A stretch of DNA of 64,000 nucleotides from Stercorarius parasiticus (lineage: Eukaryota > Chordata > Aves > Charadriiformes > Stercorariidae): contig VWZL01004638.1 in assembly GCA_013396915.1 (NCBI GenBank), positions 496,001-560,000 of the forward strand, written 5' to 3'. The notes under the pieces were generated by a model. The model had not been told where the DNA came from. It saw only the letters and a program-made list of their open reading frames with translations, and searched no databases. Shown one piece after another: positions 1 to 12,600 of this stretch. The stretch's first letter is position 1. The number at the start of each line of letters is the position of its first letter. The translations under genes and the position numbers were made by a program.

Positions 1-124
1 CTCCTTTTGCATTGTTTTATTCTAAAACATCAATATTTTTATGGTGAAGAAAATAACTTTTTTCCTATAGCAGAGCAAGGGTGTAGCTTTTGTCATGTGT
101 TTTTTGCCTGCTGGAACCACAGCT

Positions 125-176
125 TTCATTCCTTTGCATAAGCCTTTTCTTTTTTTTTTTTCATTCCTTTTGCATA
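125..176. repeat. Direct repeat flanking an oligo-T tract
   Basis: The 16-mer ttcattcctttgcata at 125-140 recurs at 160-176 with one extra T. Between the copies lie about 20 bases that are almost entirely pyrimidine and end in a run of T. The layout resembles a target-site duplication around a retroposed poly(A) tail read on the opposite strand. A simple slippage duplication would look the same. Confidence 0.55.
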
Positions 177-1424
177 GTCAGACTTTTTAGCCCAATTGCG
201 AGTGTTGCATAGTATTGATGACACATTGTCCAGCTGAAACTATCTTTCCAGAAGGGAAGTGTAACATCTAGGTAGCCTAATTAGTCAAAGCAGTGGTTAT
301 GAAGGCGGGGAACCTCATGCCAGCAGTTGTTGCCTCATGTGGTCTTAAACCAGGTTCGTAATCTGCATGATTAGAGGAAGCATTTTTCCTGTCTGTGGGG
401 TATAGACAGAGAGATGCTCTGTGGCTGTATTAGAGAGAGTGACTCTAGAGGAAAGGGCATATTTCCTCCTGGCTGTACACATACATCATATTATATGATA
501 TTTGGAACAGATAAATTTCCTCAGAAAGTGGCTTTTCAGGGACATAGGCTATTTGGCACCAAAGAAACAGAAAAAATTAATTACCTTTTGCCCCCTGTAT
601 CATCCGCATGCTGATGCTTGGATTTTGAGAAGTCCCATTTGTGCATAACACGTTAATATGACATGCAAATTTGTTGTGTTTTAATCTATTCTGGTGTGTT
701 TGCAGTAAAACAACAAAAGCTGGTAATGGAATGCAGTGATTCTAGCACAGTGAGTCATAGGATATAATAATTTTCCATTGTGTCAGCAAACATTCTGTCA
801 TAACAGATGTTTTAATTACGTTTTTAGATGTTCAGTAGGTAGATATTGGTTTTGTTAAAACTGTTATCTCTCAAGCTGTGTCATTATATGACCATAACAC
901 TCAGTATCTGACTGTAGGCCCAAGGCCATGCATCTTCTAATGTGTGTGTGTCTTGATATGTCTGTGGAGAATGAAAGGTCAATATACATTTGCAACTTTT
1001 TTGTATGCATATAGTGTGGCTGCTGGAGCCAAAATGTCAGTGTTATAGAGGAAATTTTGTTAAGATAGTCACACTGAGAAAGAAAATAGGGGTGGCAGGG
1101 GTACATTCAGGCTGTGTGATGAACAGTACATTTTGCAGGTGTAGAACTGAGCAGTCCTGCCATCTTTGGCACACAAACCCCTGAGGTGGAAGGGTGATAC
1201 AGCTTCCCACCAGCTTGTTAGAAGACTTCTCCATGCTTCTGTTTGGTTTGCGTATTGAGCAGGAACACACCAGGATTGTGTAAAGTTGCCATATAAGATG
1301 CATTTTTTTGATTGAGTGTTCTTAGATTGCAGTTTTGATTAACAACCATGCTTACTTGGAAGCTCTGAGGAAATGGAGAGCCTCAATGTCTTGCAGGATC
1401 TACATGTTCAGTCTTTGTGCTGCT

Positions 1425-1444
1425 CCCCCCCCTCCCCCCATCCC
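1425..1444 (-). repeat. C-rich tract, G-quadruplex-capable on the minus strand
   Basis: The + strand has a run of eight C, then T, six C, AT and three C. Read on the minus strand this gives G runs of at least three separated by one- to two-base loops (AT, A, and a split within the eight-G run), which fits the intramolecular G-quadruplex pattern. There is no associated promoter or CpG-rich context, so a regulatory role is not indicated. Confidence 0.5.
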
Positions 1445-1823
1445 ACTAAGATTAGATTTTCGAAGTTTTTATGCATCTTTGCATTATTCATCTGGCTCAA
1501 ATGTACCACATTCCAGGGAGGAATTCAGTTCATGCACATGAGCCTGAGGACCAACACCTGCACCTTCACATCCTTCCTGGTCTTGAGCTGTGCCAAGCAT
1601 TCATAGGTAACTTGAAGGCAGACAAGTAATAGTGCAGGGTGAAAGGTAGAATTTAGTCAGTTGTGTATAGATAATAATAAAATAAAATGTTTCCTTTAAG
1701 ACCTTTATATGCATTTTAAATAATTTTTTTCTTTTTTTCTGTGTTACTAGACTGTGACTGTTCTGTCTCAGACAAGTACTTTTTTTTTTTTAACATGAAG
1801 TATCCTTGTTTTGTGACTACACG

Positions 1824-2114
1824 GAATCACAGAATTACAGAATGGTAGGGGTTGGAAGGGACCTCTGGAGATCATCTAGTCCAACCCCCCTGCCAGAGCA
1901 GGGTCACCTAGAGCAGGTTGCACAGGAACACATCCAGGCGGGTTTTGAATGTCTCCAGAGACGGAGACTCCACCACCTCTCTGGGCAGCCTGTTCCAGTG
2001 CTCTGCCACCCTCAAAGTAAAGAAGTTCCTCATCATGTTTAGGTGGAACTTCCTATGTTCAAGTTTGTGCCTGTTACCTCTTGTCGTGCCACTGGGCACC
2101 ACTGAAAAGAGCCT
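1824..2114 (-). mobile_element. CR1 LINE fragment, 5'-truncated (3' end of ORF2 plus 3' UTR)
   Basis: On the minus strand this reads as the end of a CR1 retrotransposon. The last part of the ORF2 protein includes the characteristic [16 protein letters not shown] segment, followed by a short 3' untranslated part. The 3' terminus is the CR1-type repeat, seen on the + strand as gaatcacagaattacagaatgg from 1824. The open frame begins at about 2150 inside the adjoining inverted arm and stops near 1908, so it is a dead 3' remnant that lacks the endonuclease and reverse-transcriptase domains. The upstream boundary is unusual because it runs directly into an inverted copy of its own sequence. Confidence 0.93.
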
Positions 2115-2164
2115 GGTGCCCGGCAACAGGACAAGAGGTAACGGACACAAACTTGAACATAGGA
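2051..2164. repeat. Inverted repeat made of CR1 sequence (50-bp arms, 14-nt spacer)
   Basis: Positions 2051-2100 and 2115-2164 are reverse complements at about 43 of 50 positions by hand alignment, with a 14-base spacer at 2101-2114. Both arms are the same internal CR1 region, read in opposite directions. CR1 copies normally share their 3' end, so an internal piece without a 3' end is not expected from an independent insertion. The right arm is therefore better explained as a fold-back or 5' inversion made during, or after, insertion of the main fragment. Confidence 0.9.
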
Positions 2165-2206
2165 CTACTCTTACTTTAATTCTCCAGGCTGAATTAATGC
2201 ATTATG

Positions 2207-2300
2207 GAAAACAAAACAAAACAAAAAAACAATAAAAAAAAAACAAAAAAAAAAACCCCAAAAAACCCAAAAAAACCCCCAAACAAACAAAAAAATAAAC
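2207..2300. repeat. A-rich low-complexity tract with C runs
   Basis: About 90 bases made almost wholly of A, with interspersed C runs of one to five. The first part is AAAAC-like and the later part alternates A6-7 with C3-5. Apparent lysine-rich reading frames across it are artefacts of the composition. It begins about 40 bases beyond the CR1 inverted arm. Confidence 0.9.
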
Positions 2301-5300
2301 TGGGAAGTAAAAACATGAAGGCAAAGTTTTCAGAATTGTATGATCTTTTCAAGGAGCCTCGATTTTTTGCATGTCTGAATTTGAGGCATCCCTAAAGTAT
2401 TTGGTTTGCAAAAGGGATATGATCAATACTTCTGGAAAATTATACCCCTTGAGAAAAGGGGGAGAATAACAGATCTTGAAGTAAAAACGATCAAAATCAC
2501 TGGTAAATTAAAAATAAAAAAAGATTCCCAATATGAGCAGGATGAAATCCTGTTATTCTTGCCAACAGTTGAAACTGATCCCTCTGTAAAAAGCCCACCC
2601 TTGGCCTCTGCTGTACTTTCCTTCCACTTGAATGCTGTTTTGAAATTTCAAGTGGAACTTAAGTGGTAGGGATGTGTTGCTCAGTCCTTCTGCACAGTTT
2701 TGAGTTTAATAGTAGAAAGGGGAAGTTTCATAACATAGCACAAGAATAGAAATTTAGTCCATGGAAGGAGCCTGTATTGTCTTTTGTGAGCAATACAAAT
2801 AAGAAAAAGAATATGAATGCAAAGTGCTTTTCCAAATACTGTTATGTTTTGACATGTGCAAATGCCCTGTGATGAAAATGATTAAATGCGAGACTTAAAT
2901 TCTCTCTGCTCATAAGAATAAAGCAGTAATAAAATGATTTTTAATGCACGCCAACGTTTTTGCATTACTTGTGTCAAGATATTTGTTTACAAATAAAGTC
3001 CACGTTCTCTTTGTATGACTGGTCTGTAAATTTGCAGTGAAATAAATCTGTTTCTTATTGATCAGAATGTGTTCCCATCCAATTAGAAAAAATTTGAACT
3101 TGATCTTTGTGTAATAAGTGTTCTCCTTAATTGGATACATGTTTGCATTACAAGCTGTACTGCCCAGGGAACATCTAGTGTGGTAACAGATGACAGGCCA
3201 AGCAATGAATGAATCCATATGAACAGTGAGCTACGAATGTCCTTTTTTCCTGTGAGGGGGCACTTAGCAGGACAAGCTGGAAAGGCCACACCTATGTTCC
3301 CTGGTTCCTCCTGTTACAATGCCCCCAGGCATTCTCAGATGTACTGAAACTGCTCTCTGTCTGAAATTTGAAGCAGTTTTAAAAACTATTTTATTTAAAA
3401 TAGGATTTTGGTGTTTCATGTATTATCTAAGTAGTCAAATACCAGGTTTTGACAATCTGAGTTTGAGTGAGGGGTATAGTTACATGTGCCATGTGCCTGC
3501 AAACTTCAATATACAGTAAATTGTTCATCACCTTTTCATTGCCTCTGACCTGCTAAAGAGTCCACCCATGAGAGCCTATTAGTCTTGACCTAATTAATAT
3601 TAATAGACTGAAGCTACTTATAATTTGCGTTTAAATGGGCAATCAATCTTACGTTTGCTTGTGAATGGTGCGGGTCTCACTGCTTTGTGCCTTGCGCTAT
3701 GTCAGTATCTTCAGTCATCTGGAATTATTGTTATATTTAAGAATAAACACCTGCCATGTTTGCCAGTACATAATTTTAGCACTCTATAGAAGTTTGTAAC
3801 AGCATTGAAAGGAAATACCAGCTATACTTCTGACGGAAGGTCAAAAGGCGACACTTCCACAGTTTGACAGCAAAGTTGTCAAGATATAATACTTCAAGCT
3901 AGTGATGTCATCTTGCAGCAGTTGTCTTCATCTTGTGGTTTAGGACAGGCACTTGAGTCTTCCTCTACAGACTTGAAGGTTTCTGGTTAGTGTCTGACAC
4001 AGTAGATAAATAATCAAATATTTAGTTCTGAATGAGAGAACTGGAGAACTGAGAAGCCATGCAGTAGCAAGTCAAGAAAAGAAATAAATAGTGCTATTTT
4101 GTCATTCTGGTCAATGTCATGCATCCAATTCCTAATTGATAACAATTGTGTAAGCAATATCTGGTATGGACACCATTGACTTCTAATTATTATTTTTACA
4201 TTTCACATGAAGAATGGAAGTTAGAATTTCTTCAGCTCCAAAATGCCTATGGAAACTGGCTCTCCGCTTCCTGAAATTCCCATCACAACAGTCTCTTTGC
4301 AATCCAGGCACTGGAGGACATCAACTGTTGTTCAGTCTCATATAGTCCAATAGAGGGAAAGAATGAGGATTATTTAGTGGCCATAAAATCCTGAATTTTG
4401 GTTAATGTAGAAGAATTCTTTTATTTTGTATTCTTTTATTACATACAAAAATAGAATTTGTTCACTTGGTTGTGCTTACGGTGTTTGATAATAGGGTACA
4501 TCTTCTTCAAACTCTTCAAAATTCTGTACTGTTTTTCTTCAGGAGATGTTTATAATTGTGATAAGGGACTAAAATTTTCATTTCTGTTCCCTTCAGACAT
4601 CACAGTGAAAGCTGAATCAGTAGGAAAAACATTTGAATTAATATACAGTAATAAAATGATAGTTTAGAGATTTTTTTAACATAATCATTCCTTAAATGGG
4701 ATAGTATTTTAACTTACTATAGAGAATACTCTAACCTTATGGGAGTTTTGTTTTTCTTTAAGTATATTATGTTTTAAAAGCATCTCACTCCATCATCATG
4801 TTCTTTTAAATATAATTTAGTCCTTGTATAATGCATTGTATCATCAGATATTCTGCATGGTATTCTGGAGTGTATGCTATTTATATACTGCAACCACTTA
4901 TTCATGTAAGAGATGCATTAGAATAATTTTCCTGAATACAATGTATGATTAAAGGACAATGTCAAAGTAATTTTTCAAATTATTTTCCCCTTTCCCTGTT
5001 GTTTATAATAGCTTTTTGGAAGAGTAATACTTCAGGCATATTCATTCGAAATCAAATAATGTCTCAGAACATTTTCTAACTTGCCTTGGCTAATTTTGGT
5101 GAGCTAATGAAGAGAGATTAATATCTGTTTCACTATTAAGACATTAATGAATTTTAAGTCCTGGGCACCCAACCTAGCCATTCATCTTTCCTAAGAGACA
5201 AATTATTGCATAACTTTCAATAATGCTCCAGAGTCTTATTACATCTATAATGAGAATACTTGTTTAAACAGCAGCATTTTTATTTTAAATGGCTAAGGGG

Positions 5301-6428
5301 CATAATCCGGTTGAAGTATAAATAACTCTGCAACTTGAGTGATGAGGAAGTTCTTAACATATTTCAATTAATAAATGTCTCGAGTCACATTCAGACCAAC
5401 AGCCTACCTGTGCTTCTGGCTTGCCAGAAAAGGGAGCGAGGACAAATACTTTGCTGTTATGCTTTGAGGAGTTTCAGTCACTTCCCATGGTTCTTAAATG
5501 TTTTTATTTGTACTGCCATCCCATTATAAAATGCTGAACCGCTATACACAAAATGAAAGGTGTGTTTGTCAAAGGTTCCTTCACTCTGGACTGCTGGACT
5601 TTTTGCTATCTGTGGCCTCCAAATGGCACACCTTCTATCGTCATTTTGCTACTAGGGATACTGTTAAGGGTTACACTCTTCAGAGATATTCATGTATCTT
5701 CAAGATGTCATAGCTGAGTAAATGTAAAGAGATTGCAGCCAAAGTGAGCTTTATGTTTTATGCATGTATGTAGTCTCTTGCATGAGGGATCTTGATCCTT
5801 GATGGATGCCTCCAAGCTGTTGCCACAGCACTAGTAAGTTGTTCCTGCAGATTTTGTAGAAACAGTCATTGAATTTCTCTGTGAGCTGGGTAAAACTATC
5901 AGGGCCTGCCTGGATCTGCTTCTCCCTTCTAACATCCTCGGTGACAAAGAGGGATGAAGTGGTTACACGGGATATTGGATTAGATGTGTAGGATTTCACA
6001 TGATTTGGATTATATAGTTGGTTTCTGCATTTTGTCCCTTTTGCTGATATCCTTGGCCTCAGGCTTTTCTCTTTCTGCACACCAGTCGTATGTGGTTCAG
6101 GGTTTGTTTGTGTGGTTTGGAGAAGCTTTGTTAAAGAAAAAGCTCATATAGATTTTTCATCTATTTCCATAATGTAGTTCATGAGTATTATTTTGCTGTT
6201 GTCACTGATGTTCTTCTTTAATTTTTTTATTTTCTTTTTCATTCTTTATCTAGCTGGATGTTGCAGAACTCAAGTGTACTATGATCAAAACTTAATCTGT
6301 TGCAGAATTGGCACTGATGTCATTGATAAGTCAGTTGAGTCCCAATTTATTTTCTTTTTCTGAATATGAAGGTCCACTGCGTTGTACACATCTGGTGTTT
6401 TGGGAACTTAAAGCTGCAGATCCCAGCT

Positions 6429-6480
6429 TTCTAAATAGATTTCTAATATTTCTAAATATTTCTAAATAGATTTCTATTTA
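6429..6480. repeat. Short degenerate tandem repeat (tttctaaata-type unit)
   Basis: The unit tttctaaatat or tttctaaataga recurs four to five times in about 50 bases, with small variations. It is a local AT-rich tandem expansion with no sign of coding or transposon origin. Confidence 0.7.
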
Positions 6481-8463
6481 AATATGCATGAACTGTTGTT
6501 GAAGTAATCCACTCTCTGAAAATAGCATCAAGTGTTAATATATCGCTGACCTTCTCTTTTGCATATTGGAGGGGATTGGAGAAGTCTACTTATACTTACA
6601 ACTACATTGTCTGTGTCACTTTTTATATATTCAAATCTTTGGAAGTGTGATGATTATAGAGGATGTAACATTTGTAATAGCTTCATTATTAATACACCTT
6701 ACTTATTTGGCCCTAAACAGGATATGACAATCTTTCACAGCACAAGCTTGCTCTTAGGGAGAATATAATGAGGTAACGTGGCAAGCTATAGCCCTTACTG
6801 TGCAGCTTGTGCAAAACATGCCATGAAGGAAGTACCTGGACCCTCTACTGACCTTTTAGCTGTAAGAGCCTGAAGTCTCTGTAAATGTAGTTTGGCTTCT
6901 GGTGTTGGAGAAAGCAGGCTTAGCATCACCCTGCCTTCAGAGTCCCCTGGAGATCATTTTGACAGTGATAGAGCAGCACTTCACTGATGTACTTTCTCCT
7001 CGGCCAAGGGGGGTCCGCAAGTGCGTGGCAAGTGGCTAGTACTGCCAGCTGTGCCACGCTCTGAGGTAATCCTCAGTCAGCCAGCTAAAGTAGTTTAGCG
7101 ATTGAATTGCTGCTGGACTCCTATGGAACAGAAGCCTCTTGGGGTGGCATTGCACGCAATTTGAATTTCATGCAAAAAAGGCTTGGGTTTCCAATCAAGC
7201 TGTGGCAGTTTACCTGCCATGTTAACATACCCCTTTTAATGGAAATTACAGCCTGTGTCAAATAAAATGAATAATGTCTTCTGATTTGATCCATTTTTTT
7301 TCTTGTGGACAAGCTAAAGTGGAAAGTGATTTCTAAAGGGTCTTCTGAAATCACTCATTTGCCATCTCTGTGAGTATTTTGAGTTAGTAGAATTGGCTTT
7401 GCCTAGTCTTGATGTGTTTATGGATTTCTCTGCCATAATTACGGGAGGGAGAACCCTCGCAGCATCTGTAGAATTAGAATTGTGTATAAGCTTTGCAATT
7501 TGTTTTTTTAAGGCTGAAATAAGATTGACTGTACTCGTTCTGTTGTTTTTTGTTTGTTCTTAACTTTACAATGGGAAGTATTGCTATAATGACAGGTGTG
7601 ATTTAAAAGGTACAGGCTCGTCTTCCTGCTGATAAATGTATTTTTTTAATAGGCACTTAATCCTTGTGAAACGTGCTGGATTGTGACAGCACTTGAAGAT
7701 GAATTCCTGTATTTTTCTGCAGAAGTTGTACAGCAAGAGACAGTGGCAGGGCATGCTTCTCTTACAAATATGTCTGAACCCTGACCTAGAGAGATCATCT
7801 TTAGAGATGAGTCTCTGTGCCCATTCAATCCTTGACCTCCCTGACGAGACTCTATTGAGGTTGCCAATTTATGATGTGGACCTTGGGCTTGAGAGTACCA
7901 GCTCATTTTGAGCTGACTACCAAACCAGTTGTGAATGATGGCAACTAGATAATGACTTGGAGGTGGTTTCAAGCCAGTGGTCACTGGGGAAAGGCTCCCA
8001 TCCTATTACAGATCTTTTGCGCTATCTAGCTTGCAGAGCAGGTGCTCTTCATTGTCAAAAGGTACTTTTTGTCCATATTCTGTGTTTATTTTCATAAGGT
8101 CTTCAATGCAATGTTTTTACATATTTGGGAAAAAATAGCATGAAAATTGTAGGTATTGGTTTTACATCAGGAGTTTGCAAATTTAGCATGCATGTACAAA
8201 TATCTCAGGAAGAGAATTGTATTTAGCTATGGCAGATGCACCAGCCTGTTTTTTTTCTTGCTGAACCTCACCATGCGAGCAGTGAGCTGCCATGCGCACA
8301 CTTTCCCTCGTCCTTGTGGATGTGGAAACGGTGGCAGTGACAGCTCCCCCCATTCAGTAGCAGGTCATGCACAAACTGAATGATGCCAAACAAACACTCC
8401 CTATCTCCTCCAAGGAAGAGATAGGAGATCTTTTCTTTTTGTTTTTTTTAAACTGGGAGAAAT

Positions 8464-8520
8464 AGTATATGTATGTTAATATGTATCTATATGTATGTGT
8501 GTGTAATGCAAATATGTACA
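8464..8520. repeat. Degenerate ATGT/TG microsatellite
   Basis: Interrupted ATGT, ATCT and TGTG units form an imperfect alternating purine-pyrimidine tract. Confidence 0.55.
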
Positions 8521-8760
8521 CATATTTAGACATCTTGAGTTAAAATAGTCTGCAAATAATTTATGAAATACTTGCTATAGATTGGTAGTCCCTATTCTGA
8601 ATCTTTGCTAGGCTTTATCTTACACTTACTAGGTAACAGGAAAACTCTCATTGTAGCATTGATTCAGTCCCTTGTCCTTGTTAATATTTTCAGTAAGTTT
8701 CTTAAACACACAGAAAAACTTTGGAACTTTGGAGTGATTATTCAGCCTATCTTTCTTGTT

Positions 8761-8776
8761 TTATTATTATTATTAT
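8761..8776. repeat. Short (TTA)n microsatellite
   Basis: About five TTA units in a row, within otherwise unique AT-rich sequence. Confidence 0.75.
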
Positions 8777-9558
8777 CCTCCTTTACATTAGGAGGAATAA
8801 GAGTCAGATAGTGCATTTGGTGAGAATTTTCTCTCCCTTATCTTTCCTTTAATAATTGATTCAAACCCGTCCATTTTTTTTGTACAAGCCATAATGGTGT
8901 CAGAACCCTTTTCCTCTTTCCCATTCTGAAGCATTTGAATAACACTGCTCATTTGGAACCTGTCTTAACCTCAGCAATATGCTTAGGCTATTTGAATTCT
9001 TGTTCTCTTTTTCCTCTTTGTTATTCACTGTACAATTTGTTTAATGCTGCTATAGCCATGCATTACCAGTCAACCTTATATATAAATTCCATAATAAATT
9101 AAATAAAGCTCTGTATGGGTCAGCTTAGACTAGCCCGATTAAAAAATGATTTACTAAAGAGATAGAGGTAGCAGGATGGTAGAACGTGCTTCTAAATCAA
9201 TTATGAGTCCATTCACTGTCAGCCTATTGTGCGTAATAGTGTATTAAAATGCATTCTATATTGTTAAAAAAAAAATTGACTCTTTCATTGAAACTGAATT
9301 AACATTTGCAAGCGCATAATAGTGTTTGGAAAGCTATAAACATTTAAATTCAATCCCTCATTGCAGGCTAAGTGCATACAGCTAGAATTGTAATATCCAG
9401 ATAAGTCTTTATGTTGTGCTCATTTCATTATTATAGCAAGATGTTCACCATACTAAAGGTAAGATTGGGTCAACGCTTGTATTTATAAGCCCATAATTAC
9501 AAGAAGAAAGCAGTACCACTGGACTGTAGAAGTGAAGTTCATTTTGAACTGAAAATTA

Positions 9559-9620
9559 GTGTCTCTGTGTGTATATATTTGTGCATGTATACACACACAT
9601 ATATATAAAAACATATAATA
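9559..9620. repeat. TG/TA/CA microsatellite with internal inverted repeat
   Basis: Alternating purine-pyrimidine sequence changes from TG to TA to CA to TA. tgtgtgtata at 9566-9575 pairs perfectly with tatacacaca at 9588-9597 across a 12-base loop. It could adopt a cruciform or Z-type structure, but no function is implied. Confidence 0.8.
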
Positions 9621-12600
9621 CTCGTTGCTAAATTTTTGAAAAGTCTGCTTAGAGAAAGTGTTTCAGTCTGAGTGCATTGGCTGGTCCTGTAAAACATGTG
9701 CTAGCCCTTGCGGCAGAAGACCACAGTCCTTATCCTGAGGTTCAAAATCTTCCTGCATCCCAGCTGTATGCTCAGATCATACTGGGGCACATCTTAAGCT
9801 CCCCCACCCCTGAAGACACTTCCTCCTCTTTTCCTCGTGAAGGAGGAGAGGCACGGTGCAATCAAACAGGCTCTCTGTTCTTGATGAGCTGGAAATGAAG
9901 GCTGCGCCCATGCTTGTGGCTTGGCACAGACCGTGTCATCTGACAGCCGCTTTCTTCTTTTCCCCCAGGTATTGCAGAAGGTCTCAGTTCTCACCAGGGA
10001 CAGCCTGTAAAGAAGTGCCATGGCATTAGGGTGACCTGGATGTATCTATATACTGAATTCACGTGCAGCAGATTCGCATCCTGGTACCCTCCTGCTAGCT
10101 CTGAGACTAGCAAGGGATGCAGTGGAGCTCTTCGTCTAGAGCTTTCCTCTGCTGGGACTAATACTGTCTTTAGTGGGATTTACTTACTTCAAATTCAGCT
10201 AATTAATTTTTATGGAATAAATTCAAAGGGAGCTGATACTACTGCTTTCATTTCAGTTTTACTTACATTTGTACTTCTGTGTTTCCAATATACCAAAATG
10301 AAATGAGAAGTTCTACAGGAAACAGACCAAGCAATGTCATCTGCAGAGTTTGAGAGTTTTAAAGAATTTATATTCTATTTTCCTTCTTATAGTATAAATA
10401 CTAGGGCTGGTATTTAGTCTTTTTGTTGTCTTTGTAAACTGTATTTGCTTCCTTTGTGTATTAACTTAGTTCTTTGAACGAACACCTCCCTACACACCCG
10501 CACACACACACCCACAAGCATGTAAGTGTATAAATCCATAACAAGCAACTGTTTGTGTCTGAAGCAGATTGGCTTAAAGCAGTGCTGCTTTTTCTGTCAG
10601 CACTGATCTGTGGTAGCTCCCAGTGCAAGAACTGGACTTGTAGGTTTATAAAACATTAGTCGAAGATGCACAAGCAATAGACAATAATCTTTTGTGACTT
10701 GGAAAGCAGGTAGTGAGCATATTGCATAAGGTTTTATGGTGTCTAGTGTTCAAACCAGAGTTTGCGGAAGTCCATGAACAATTCTTTCAGCCTTTAGAGT
10801 TTGCCTAAATTTGTTGTTCTGAAAGTGTGTCTGTAATTCGGTTTGACATGTAGGATGTTTGCAGAAACCTATGAGAATTACCTAAGCATTTTTGTTACAC
10901 CCATGAGGGATATAGCCCTGAGCTAGCATGAAGACTGGTTTATTTCTCATCTCTGAAGAAATTTAGCCCTTTAGTTCTCTGACATGATCAGTTGAAGCAT
11001 AAATTTGCTAGTATTTATTTCTAAACCAAAGAGAAATATATATGGCTTTAGATGTTGTGCTATTCAAGAAAAATAGATTCTGCAAGTACCATTATTGCTG
11101 ACCCTCCATTTAAAATGTAGATAAACACTGTGCATCTAGAGATAAGTGGGTTTTCCTATATTTTCTTAAGATTGGGAGAAATTTATGTAAAGAGGAATAA
11201 AACAGTCTGTCAAAGGCTTCATTCTATGGAAAAGTATGTTAAGGTTTCAGGTTGATTTTCTGTCATTTTATGGTAAGCATGATGTGGTTTAATCTTTTTA
11301 TAAATTTACAGGACAAGTTTTAAGAATAATTTAAATTTTGTGTGTTATACATTTATACGTTGCTTTTTCCCTATAAGAAAGAATAAAGTTATGACAGATT
11401 TTGCTAGGTTAGTCACTACCCAATATTCAAAAAAATGGGTAAATGTTTAACCCCACTTTAGCCTCTAGGTTCACAGCACGATGCGAGGGCTACCCAAATG
11501 AAATAATTGCTTTGTCTGGCAAATAGATTGTCTCATAAGAGGACTGAACTGTATTAAGTGATTTTCCCCTGGTGATTGGAAGTATCTCTCTCCACTGGTT
11601 CAGGTAATTCTAAGGTTGTGCCTTCACTCTTTCATGCTAGACTGCTTTTCCAATAAAATAAAAAATGTAGAACCTGCTACACAAATGTAATGTTAACCTA
11701 GATTTCTCTGAGGACAAAGGTGAATGCTATAGGGCTTGCTGAAGGCAGAGAGGGAAATGATATTAAAAGGATATTAGAGAGAGAATTGGATGCATGGGAC
11801 TGTACAAAGCTGAAAAGTGCAGATTGGGGTGTATGAATTTTATATTAGTTTATGTTTCTATGAGTCTCCTTGAGGCAAATCCTAACAGGCTTTTTAAATA
11901 CTTGAACACTACTTTCTTTTCCTGACCAGATATAAATTCGAGCTAATGGGTTTCTAGGGTAGAAAAATACAGTTGTAGGCAGAAGAGGAAGAACTAATCA
12001 TGGAAAAAGAAAAGCATAAAGATTGTCATAGGCCAGGCTTATACATTTCTATGCATTATTTTAGGTCAATACTTGAGCAAGGCTGCGGCTGTCCAAACTA
12101 TGCATGTCCAGTGAACAAAATGAAAAGAAGCAGATGTTTCAGTGCAATGAGAAGCTGACTTTCTAGTTTAAATCCTGAAGCAACCTGTCAGACCCTGCAG
12201 TTTTTGACTTGGAACAACCAGGAACGCCCAAAGCCGCAGCTGGATTTTTCTGTATTGCTGTACATATGTTGAAATTATGTATGTAGATGTTTAAATGTAC
12301 TCCATGCCTATCAAACCATCATATTCAGCAGAGAAGCTGCTTTCATTGCAGCTAAATGGGGTGCAATTTGGATGTATATTTGCTGCTGTAGTGGAATAAA
12401 TGTACACATCTGGAGAGATGTTAGGATAAGAGTACTGGTGGGAAGGAGGGACCGCGTCAGTCTCTATTTTATGAACATCTCATTTATGTGCAATTATGCA
12501 ACTTGTGCTCAGTTGCATTGCAGCTTGCATGTGATCTGTTACTGGTGAATATTTGGTGCTTCATTTTACTACGGGGGCTTTGAGTGCCATAGAACTGTGG

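Larger units (their letters stand above)
1..1823. other. AT-rich non-coding DNA, no gene recognised
   Basis: Several short open frames (60-86 codons) occur on both strands, but none resembles a known protein and they overlap one another, as expected by chance in AT-rich DNA. The only distinct structures are a T-tract between direct repeats near position 150 and a C-rich tract near 1430. I see no splice-flanked exon, RNA gene or promoter that I can support. Confidence 0.6.
2301..9558. other. AT-rich unannotated DNA
   Basis: There are only short, mutually overlapping open frames on both strands. The longest is 112 codons on the minus strand at 7646-7984 and resembles no family I know. There is no CpG-rich segment, no recognisable RNA gene and no clear transposon end. 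Short low-complexity pieces occur at 6429-6480, 8464-8520 and 8761-8776. Confidence 0.6.

Noticed and set aside
5751..6080. 109-codon minus-strand open frame
   Set aside because: No family resemblance, no splice or promoter context, and a length compatible with chance over 64 kb and six frames.
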